Below, piece after piece: positions 38,137-42,185 of a stretch of DNA of 42,185 nucleotides. This stretch comes from Fusobacterium sp. (GTDB lineage Bacteria; Fusobacteriota; Fusobacteriia; Fusobacteriales; Fusobacteriaceae), in assembly GCA_020024915.1 (NCBI GenBank), contig JAHHSZ010000003.1, forward strand, positions 1 through 42,185. The letters are read 5' to 3'. Both the position numbers and the translations under genes were made by a program. Position 1 is the first letter of the stretch; every line of letters begins with the position of its first letter. The notes beneath the pieces are model-generated. The model was not told the origin of the DNA. It saw only the letters and a program-made list of their open reading frames with translations, and did no database searches.

Positions 38137-38165
38137 TTGACAATATTTCGCTATTATGATATCAT
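38137..38165 (+). promoter_or_regulatory. Promoter of the tRNA-Gly-Ala-Met cluster
   Basis: Perfect TTGACA at 38137-38142, 17-base spacer, TATCAT at 38160-38165, ending 19 bases before tRNA-Gly. No clear terminator separates it from lgt. Confidence 0.8.
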
Positions 38166-38184
38166 AGTTTTTGTGATGAGTAGT

Positions 38185-38260
<76 letters not shown>

Positions 38261-38267
38261 TCATTTC

Positions 38268-38344
38268 GGGGATATAGCTCAGTTTGGGAGAGCGACGCAC
38301 TTGCACTGCGTAGGTCAGCGGTTCGATCCCGCTTATCTCCACCA
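38268..38344 (+). tRNA. tRNA-Ala (anticodon TGC)
   Basis: 77 bases with encoded CCA: acceptor GGGGATA pairs with TATCTCC (one G-T pair), anticodon loop CTTGCAC, T-loop GTTCGATCC. It starts eight bases after tRNA-Gly. Standard alanine tRNA reading GCN codons. Confidence 0.95.
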
Positions 38345-38345
38345 T

Positions 38346-38422
38346 GCCTAGATAGCTCAGTTGGCTAGAGCATACGGTTCATACCCGTACGGTCGATGGT
38401 TCGAATCCATTTCTAGGCACCA
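38346..38422 (+). tRNA. tRNA-Met (anticodon CAT), elongator type
   Basis: 77 bases with encoded CCA: acceptor GCCTAGA pairs with TCTAGGC, anticodon stem TACGG/CCGTA, loop TTCATAC. The paired first base (G1-C72) and the absence of three G-C pairs in the anticodon stem argue against initiator tRNA. tRNA-Ile2 (lysidine type) shares the CAT anticodon but the anticodon arm resembles elongator Met of Bacillus. It begins one base after tRNA-Ala. Confidence 0.88.
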
Positions 38423-38432
38423 TATGTTTATT

Positions 38433-38464
38433 ACACTTTTTCGGATGAAGGAGTGTTTTTTTTT
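38433..38464 (+). terminator. Terminator of the tRNA cluster
   Basis: ACACTTTTTC (38433-38442) pairs with GAAGGAGTGT (38447-38456) through two G-T pairs and a GGAT loop, followed by eight T. Confidence 0.85.
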
Positions 38465-38642
38465 ATTCTCACTGTGCTCACTGTAACTAAATAGCCTAAA
38501 GTCCATTTTATATCTGGCAGAAAGGTCTATTTCTTTTCATATTTTTCAGTTTTCTACCCTCGACAATATTTTATTTTAATCCCTCTCCATTATACTTTGC
38601 GACTTTAGTTTTTTCAATCTTCTTCAAAAAATAAAAAAATAA
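38465..38642 (+). other. Gene-free pyrimidine-rich spacer
   Basis: No supported gene on either strand. The stretch is T- and C-rich on this strand, unlike the purine-rich coding strand elsewhere. On the reverse strand a ten-codon frame (MKRNRPFCQI) opens near 38540 and stops at once; further fragments are broken by stops, so at most a decayed remnant is present. Confidence 0.4.
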
Positions 38643-38671
38643 TTGAAAAAATTTGATAATTCTATTATAAT
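38643..38671 (+). promoter_or_regulatory. Promoter of the flavodiiron protein gene
   Basis: TTGAAA at 38643-38648, exactly 17 bases, then perfect TATAAT at 38666-38671. The predicted leader is over 100 bases long. A second weaker candidate lies closer to the gene: TTGACT 38708-38713, 18 bases, TAGTAT 38732-38737. Confidence 0.8.
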
Positions 38672-38793
38672 AGCTATAAAGGGATTGATGGTGTAAATTA
38701 AGTTGGTTTGACTATTTGTAATAACAAAATTTAGTATAAAAATTGTAAAAAATGATGTTGAAAATGTATATAGAATAAGTTAGGAGGACAGAA

Positions 38794-40005
38794 ATGTATT
38801 TTTGTACAGAAATTACAGAAAATATAACTTGGGTTGGTGTAAATGATAGAAAAACTGAGAGATTTGAAAACTATATGCCGTTACCAGACGGTGTAACTTA
38901 CAATTCATATTTTATTGATGATAAAAAAACTTGTGTAATTGATTCAGTAGAGATTGGTTGTGCTTCTACATTTTTAGATAAGATAGTAGAGTGTTTAAAG
39001 GGAAGAAAGTTAGATTATATAGTTGTTAACCATGTTGAACCAGATCATTCAAGTGGATTAAAAGAAGTCATCAGGATATTTCCAGAGGTAAAAATAGTAG
39101 GAAATGTTAAAACTTTAGGAATGTTACAGGCATTCTCTCCAGATTTCCCAGTAGATAATTTTGTAACTATTAAAGAGGGAGATATTTTAGATCTAGGAAC
39201 TCATAAGCTTACTTTTGCTATGATGCCAATGGTACATTGGCCAGAGTCAATGGTAACTTATGATATAACAGATAAAATACTTTTTTCAAATGATGCTTTT
39301 GGAAGTTTTGGAACATTAGATGGTGGTATTTTTGATGACCAAGTAAACTTTGAGTTTTATCAAAGTGAAATGAGAAGATATTATTCTAATATAGTTGGAA
39401 AGTATGGACCTCAAGTAGTGAGTGCCATTAAAAAATTAGGAGGATTGGAGATTAAATTTATCTGTCCTTCACACGGATTGATTTGGAGAAAAGATATTGC
39501 CAAAGTTGTATCTCTATATGAGACTTGGGCAAAATTAGAGCCAGAAACAGAGGGTGTAGTAATAGTATATGGAAGTATGTATGGAAATACTGCAAAAATG
39601 GCTGAGGTAATTGGAAGAAAATTAAACTGTTGTGGAATAAAAGAGATCAAAATATATGACGCTTCTAAAACAGATTTAAGTTTTATAATAAGTGAAATTT
39701 GGAAGTATAAAGGATTGATTATAGGTTCTTGTGCACATAATAATTCTGTATACCCAAAAGTACAACCTTTATTACATAAATTAGAAAATTATGGATTAAA
39801 AAATAGATATTTAGGAATTTTTGGAACAATGATGTGGAGTGGTGGAGGAGTAAGAGGAATACAAGCCTTTGCTGATTCTTTAAAAGGAATAGAGGTAGTT
39901 GGAGAGCCTGTTGAAGTAAAAGGAACTCCAAAGGCTGAGGATGTCGAGAAATTAGAAGCTATTGCTGAAGAGATGGCAACAAAATTAATAGCTGAAAGAA
40001 TGTAG
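38794..40005 (+). CDS. A-type flavodiiron protein (FprA family)
   Basis: Soluble enzyme that reduces O2 to water and/or NO to N2O, protecting anaerobes. The 403 residues have the two expected modules: a metallo-beta-lactamase-like diiron domain with His80, Glu82, Asp84 and His85 in HVEPDHSSG, a further His in MVHWPESM and the Asp of SNDAFGSFG; and a flavodoxin domain from about 252 (VIVYGSMYGNTAKMAE) that binds FMN. There is no rubredoxin extension, so it is class A. Its own promoter drives it, and tRNA-Arg starts only five bases after the stop codon. Electron donor (rubredoxin or F420-like) is not evident here. Confidence 0.94.
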   Translation: MYFCTEITENITWVGVNDRKTERFENYMPLPDGVTYNSYFIDDKKTCVIDSVEIGCASTFLDKIVECLKGRKLDYIVVNHVEPDHSSGLKEVIRIFPEVKIVGNVKTLGMLQAFSPDFPVDNFVTIKEGDILDLGTHKLTFAMMPMVHWPESMVTYDITDKILFSNDAFGSFGTLDGGIFDDQVNFEFYQSEMRRYYSNIVGKYGPQVVSAIKKLGGLEIKFICPSHGLIWRKDIAKVVSLYETWAKLEPETEGVVIVYGSMYGNTAKMAEVIGRKLNCCGIKEIKIYDASKTDLSFIISEIWKYKGLIIGSCAHNNSVYPKVQPLLHKLENYGLKNRYLGIFGTMMWSGGGVRGIQAFADSLKGIEVVGEPVEVKGTPKAEDVEKLEAIAEEMATKLIAERM

Positions 40006-40010
40006 TAATA

Positions 40011-40087
40011 GCTCCCATAGCTCAGCTGGATAGAGCATCTGACTTCGGATCAGAGGGTCGAGGGTTCGAATCCTTCTGGGAGCGCCA
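40011..40087 (+). tRNA. tRNA-Arg (anticodon TCG)
   Basis: 77 bases with encoded CCA: acceptor GCTCCCA pairs with TGGGAGC, discriminator G, D-arm GCTCAGCTGGATAGAGC, anticodon stem TCTGA/TCAGA with loop CTTCGGA, T-loop GTTCGAATCC. Reads CGN codons, which are rare in this window compared with AGA. No promoter lies between it and the flavodiiron gene, so it is probably released from that transcript by processing. A terminator follows. Confidence 0.95.
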
Positions 40088-40098
40088 GAAAGAGTATA

Positions 40099-40125
40099 AA
40101 GAGGATGGTAATGTCCTCTTTTTTT
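40099..40125 (+). terminator. Terminator after tRNA-Arg
   Basis: AAGAGGA (40099-40105) pairs with TCCTCTT (40114-40120) and runs into seven T. It ends the flavodiiron-tRNA transcript. Confidence 0.85.
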
Positions 40126-40361
40126 AATTTTTAATTAAGAGTTATTGTTCTCATCACTTCAGAAAAAGACTTCCCTACTTTTTTGTAAAAATTTTGAATA
40201 ATCTAATTCTCTTCTTTTGATTATGACCAAAAAGAGAAAAAGTAAATAAAAAATTAAAAAATCTAAATAAAAAAATATAAAAAATTTATGTAAGAAATGC
40301 TTATTTTTGGAGAAAAGTTGAAAGATTTTAATGAAAAATAAAAAAAATATAAAAAAAATAC
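40126..40361 (+). other. A/T-tract-rich gene-free spacer upstream of the pilus promoter
   Basis: No gene is supported. From about 40230 the strand is dominated by A-tracts (runs of 5-8 A broken by single T or G). Such DNA is often bent, and A-tracts just upstream of a -35 can act as UP elements for RNA polymerase. Apparent open frames on the reverse strand are low-complexity Phe/Ile/Leu strings. Confidence 0.45.
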
Positions 40362-40390
40362 TTGACATATTGAAGAAATAAATGTAACAT
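40362..40390 (+). promoter_or_regulatory. Promoter of the riboswitch-pilus operon
   Basis: Perfect TTGACA at 40362-40367, 17-base spacer, TAACAT at 40385-40390. Transcription would begin near 40397, giving a leader of about 175 bases that holds the riboswitch-like element. Confidence 0.8.
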
Positions 40391-40417
40391 ATACGTGACA
40401 AAGATAATGTTGTTGAA

Positions 40418-40492
40418 GCAAATAATTTGGAAAAGTAATCGAAAGGTTATGACTCAAAGCTATAGGGCCTGTAAAATGGTAGCCAGTTGCAC
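40418..40492 (+). promoter_or_regulatory. Class I c-di-GMP (GEMM-I)-like riboswitch aptamer
   Basis: The leader follows the GEMM-I plan. GGAAAA (40429-40434) precedes a GAAA-capped hairpin (GTAATC 40435-40440 with GGTTAT 40445-40450), then GACTCAAAGC (consensus GACGCAAAGC), then TATAGGGCCT, and ATGGTAGCC-AGTTGC (40476-40490) as the 3' strand. GCTA 40459-40462 pairs with TAGC 40480-40483 as the second hairpin arm, and GCAA 40418-40421 can pair with TTGC 40487-40490 as a closing stem. The family binds cyclic di-GMP and commonly controls motility and adhesion genes, matching the pilus-like genes downstream. Several core positions differ from consensus, so ligand and affinity are not assured. Confidence 0.72.
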
Positions 40493-40530
40493 TTGAAGCT
40501 CAGTAAAATGGGTATTTAAGTGCTTTTTTT
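40489..40530 (+). terminator. Expression-platform terminator of the riboswitch
   Basis: GCACTTGAA (40489-40497) pairs with TTTAAGTGC (40515-40523, one G-T pair) and is followed by seven T. The 5' arm shares bases 40489-40492 with the aptamer's 3' edge, so aptamer closing and terminator folding are mutually exclusive. This predicts that ligand binding allows read-through (an ON switch). Confidence 0.75.
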
Positions 40531-40571
40531 ATTACTTAGAAAAAATATTAATAATAGGTGAAAGTGAGAAA

Positions 40572-41291
40572 ATGAGAAAATTATTTTTAATTGCTATATT
40601 TATGTTTGTTTCATTATTCAGTTTTTCGTTTGAATTTAGTCCGGTAGGATTTGACAAAAGGATAGACACTGGAGAAGGATATGGAGAATTTCAGTACTAT
40701 AACTCCACATTGGAGATACAGAGATACAAAGTTTCGGTTTTTGGTAGTGGAAAAGCTGATGATATTTCACAATATGTTAGTGTATATCCCAAAGTAATAA
40801 CTGTAAAGCCACAGAGTTCATCAATAGTGAAGGTATATATACAAGCACCACCAACACTAAAAAAAGGGTTGTATAGTTTTATGTTAAGAAGCCAGAGTGT
40901 ACCAGTTCCATTTCTGCAAAAGAAACAAGATGGAAAAATAACACCAGCAGTGTCAATGAAAGCTTCTGTAGTTTTGGAGATGGAGGCATTTGTAGGTGCT
41001 ATGGATGATCCATTTATCATCAGTAATGAACAGATAGTGACAAAGAAAGAGAATGGGAAGAGTGTAAGGTATTATAAGGCAAAATTAGAAAATAAGACTG
41101 GAAGAGGTTATGGTTTAGGAGTGGCATTTGGTGATTCTAGTGGTAGTTTAATAAGTATAAACCAAAAGGGAAGGCTTCCAAATGGAAGTACAATATATTT
41201 GAATGAGAGGATACCAGATTTAGCAAGAAAAGTTATGTTTTATGATTATAATAATCAGAAGTTTTTAGAACAGAAAATAGATATTAAATAG
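40572..41291 (+). CDS. Periplasmic pilus chaperone-like protein (alternate/class 5 chaperone-usher type)
   Basis: Probable periplasmic chaperone for pilin subunits. The 239 residues begin with a signal peptide (MRKLFLIAIFMFVSLFSFS). The mature part opens FEFSPVGFDKRID, then strands YGEFQYYNSTLEIQRYKVSVF and ISQYVSVYPKVITVKPQSSS followed by IVKVYIQAP, the 'position-then-maximise' layout of the first Ig-like domain of PapD/CooB proteins. A second domain follows from ~125, ending in LPNGSTIYLNERIPD. Overall it resembles CooB of CS1 pili, whose operon also begins with the chaperone. The ribosome site is weak (GTGAG or a distant AGGTG). It lies behind the riboswitch. Homology is by eye only. Confidence 0.65.
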   Translation: MRKLFLIAIFMFVSLFSFSFEFSPVGFDKRIDTGEGYGEFQYYNSTLEIQRYKVSVFGSGKADDISQYVSVYPKVITVKPQSSSIVKVYIQAPPTLKKGLYSFMLRSQSVPVPFLQKKQDGKITPAVSMKASVVLEMEAFVGAMDDPFIISNEQIVTKKENGKSVRYYKAKLENKTGRGYGLGVAFGDSSGSLISINQKGRLPNGSTIYLNERIPDLARKVMFYDYNNQKFLEQKIDIK

Positions 41292-41353
41292 TTAATAATT
41301 TTTTCGACAAGAAAAATTAAAATAAAAAAGTATGTATGTAGGAGGAAGAAATA

Positions 41354-41947
41354 ATGAAAAAAGTATTATTAGGATTATTTGTTTTGTCAGCAATGGCAAT
41401 GGCAGCATCAAACCCAGGGGATGATGAGTCTACTGCACGACCTAAAGGAAAAGCTGAAGCTGGTGTTCCAATGGAGGTTAAGGTGGAAATTTTGCCAGAG
41501 GCAGAAAAATTAATCTTAGTTGATGAGAACAATAAGTTGATAGATAAATTGGTTTTTGATCATGGTAGAATTGTAAAAAAAGGACTTACTCAAGATTCAA
41601 AAATTGAGAAGACTGTTAAGTTGACATTTGCAAAGCAAGGAACTAAATTTGGTACAGATTTAAGTATACAATTTAGTGCAGTGCAAGGTGGAAAAAGAAT
41701 TTTAGAAACAGGAGAGTTTGTATTGAATGGTTTAGGGAGTGCTTCAGAGCAAACTATCAACTCTAAATTAGTTTATAGAGAGAATAAAATACCAGGTGAG
41801 GATAAGACTGAAATAGTAACACCGGTAGTCTCAGTTATTGCTGCTTCTGAGATAAATACAAAAGAATCTGGTTTGTATACGGGGCAAGGAACATTTGAAG
41901 CTATTGTAGCAAAAACAACTTCAAATGATAAATTTAGACAGAATTAG
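41354..41947 (+). CDS. Secreted pilin-like subunit
   Basis: Candidate major fimbrial subunit. The 197 residues have a clear signal peptide (MKKVLLGLFVLSAMAMA, cleavage after Ala17 or Ala18). The mature chain has no Cys and is made of beta-rich segments: VPMEVKVEILPEAEKLILVD, KTVKLTFAKQG, TDLSIQFSAVQGGKRIL, and a C-terminal SGLYTGQGTFEAIV that resembles the final strand of CS1/CFA and ECP-type pilins (Gly-x-Tyr-x-Gly then alternating strand). It has a strong AGGAGG site, much better than the preceding chaperone's, as expected for a highly made subunit. A GC hairpin lies eight bases downstream. Not recognised beyond this resemblance. Confidence 0.55.
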   Translation: MKKVLLGLFVLSAMAMAASNPGDDESTARPKGKAEAGVPMEVKVEILPEAEKLILVDENNKLIDKLVFDHGRIVKKGLTQDSKIEKTVKLTFAKQGTKFGTDLSIQFSAVQGGKRILETGEFVLNGLGSASEQTINSKLVYRENKIPGEDKTEIVTPVVSVIAASEINTKESGLYTGQGTFEAIVAKTTSNDKFRQN

Positions 41948-41954
41948 AAGAATA

Positions 41955-41975
41955 GGGGGGAGAACTCCCCCCTTT
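41955..41975 (+). terminator. GC-rich hairpin after the pilin-like gene (terminator or attenuator)
   Basis: Six G plus A (41955-41961) pair with T plus six C (41966-41972) round a GAAC loop, followed by TTTCTTTA. This is the most GC-dense hairpin in the window. The related chaperone-like gene that follows suggests it limits, rather than ends, the transcript. Confidence 0.7.
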
Positions 41976-42038
41976 CTTTATAACAAAATTTTTTATAATT
42001 AAGTATGATTAATATTACTTACAAAAAGGAGGGAGAGT

Positions 42039-42185
42039 ATGCTTAGGATTTTAATATTTTTATTTTTTGCAATAGAAACTTTTGCATATATTAATATAAC
42101 GCCAGTTACTTTTGATGAAAGGATAGATAAAGATGGCGGAGCTAAAGAGTATGTTATCTCAAATTCAAGTAAAAAAAGTAAAAGA
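42039..42185 (+). CDS. Second pilus chaperone-like protein, N-terminal fragment (3' truncated by window)
   Basis: An ATG at 42039 with AAGGAGGG (from 42026) five bases upstream opens a frame that runs off the window after 49 codons. It begins with a signal peptide (MLRILIFLFFAIETFA) and continues YINITPVTFDERIDKDGG, which matches the first chaperone's FEFSPVGFDKRIDTGEG in the shared P-V-x-F-D-[KE]-R-I-D block. So it is a likely paralogue of the gene at 40572. It could also be a chaperone-fused or adhesin protein; the visible part is too short to say. Confidence 0.6.
   Translation, partial: MLRILIFLFFAIETFAYINITPVTFDERIDKDGGAKEYVISNSSKKSKR

Noticed and set aside
38346..38422. Initiator tRNA-fMet
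   Set aside because: The first acceptor pair is a proper G-C and the anticodon stem lacks three consecutive G-C pairs.
40418..40440. Reading the leader as the cGAMP-specific GEMM-Ib variant, with AGCAAA at 40417-40422 as the ligand loop
   Set aside because: That register leaves about 13 unpaired bases before the GAAA-capped stem; using GGAAAA at 40429 joins the stem directly, as in known GEMM-I RNAs, and keeps G at the specificity position.
40159..40457. Two overlapping reverse-strand frames rich in Phe, Ile and Leu between tRNA-Arg and the chaperone gene
   Set aside because: They arise from A-tracts on the forward strand, are of low complexity, and overlap the pilus promoter and riboswitch.
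41297..41318. AT-only hairpin between chaperone and pilin genes as a terminator
   Set aside because: AATTTTTTC/GAAAAATT has almost no GC and is followed by A, not T.

Overview
This 42 kb window looks like the chromosome of a member of the Fusobacteriota, most likely Fusobacterium or a close relative. It is very AT-rich, Arg is mostly AGA and Glu often GAG, and the coding strand is strongly purine-rich. LPS export genes mark a Gram-negative envelope, yet the housekeeping operons are laid out compactly. Every protein and tRNA gene I can support lies on the + strand. The genus is an inference from sequence style and protein families; no database search was run.

Layout. 1-200 is the 3' end of a dicarboxylate/amino-acid:cation symporter, followed by a terminator. 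383-12639 is one long operon: dus, mutS, an 894-residue LptC/LptA-like protein, lptB, alaS, ruvX, secD, secF. 12754-22770, behind a hairpin leader, carries alr, an RlmI-type rRNA methyltransferase, cvpA, two LptF/LptG permeases, an M16 peptidase, dut, rodA/ftsW, an RluA-type pseudouridine synthase and an NCS2 purine permease, and ends in a strong terminator. 22956-33176 starts from a clear promoter: M20 peptidase, mreC, a LolA-like protein, recO, a PTS EIIA protein, nrdR, fmt, folD, an ACT-domain regulator, accB, an HlyC/CorC membrane protein, a DUF502 protein, a TPR lipoprotein and apt. 33277-37133 is rel, tgt and a HutX/ChuX-like heme carrier. lgt follows from its own promoter. A tRNA cluster (Gly-Ala-Met) comes next, then a flavodiiron protein with tRNA-Arg(TCG) only five bases behind it.

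The accessory part is the last 2 kb (40362-42185). A consensus promoter makes a leader that strongly resembles a class I c-di-GMP (GEMM-I) riboswitch followed by an overlapping intrinsic terminator. Downstream lie a periplasmic pilus-chaperone-like gene, a secreted pilin-like gene, a GC hairpin and the start of a second chaperone-like gene. The gene order resembles alternate (class 5, CS1/CFA or ECP type) chaperone-usher pili. This suggests c-di-GMP control of a fimbrial operon in a fusobacterium; the window ends before any usher gene, so the operon is incomplete here.

How the genes work together: most serve envelope building (LPS export by the Lpt proteins, SecDF secretion, alr/rodA/mreC wall synthesis, lgt and LolA-like lipoprotein handling), translation (alaS, dus, tgt, fmt, rRNA/tRNA modification, tRNAs), DNA upkeep (mutS, recO, ruvX, dut, nrdR) and stress or nutrient signalling (rel, EIIA, flavodiiron protein).
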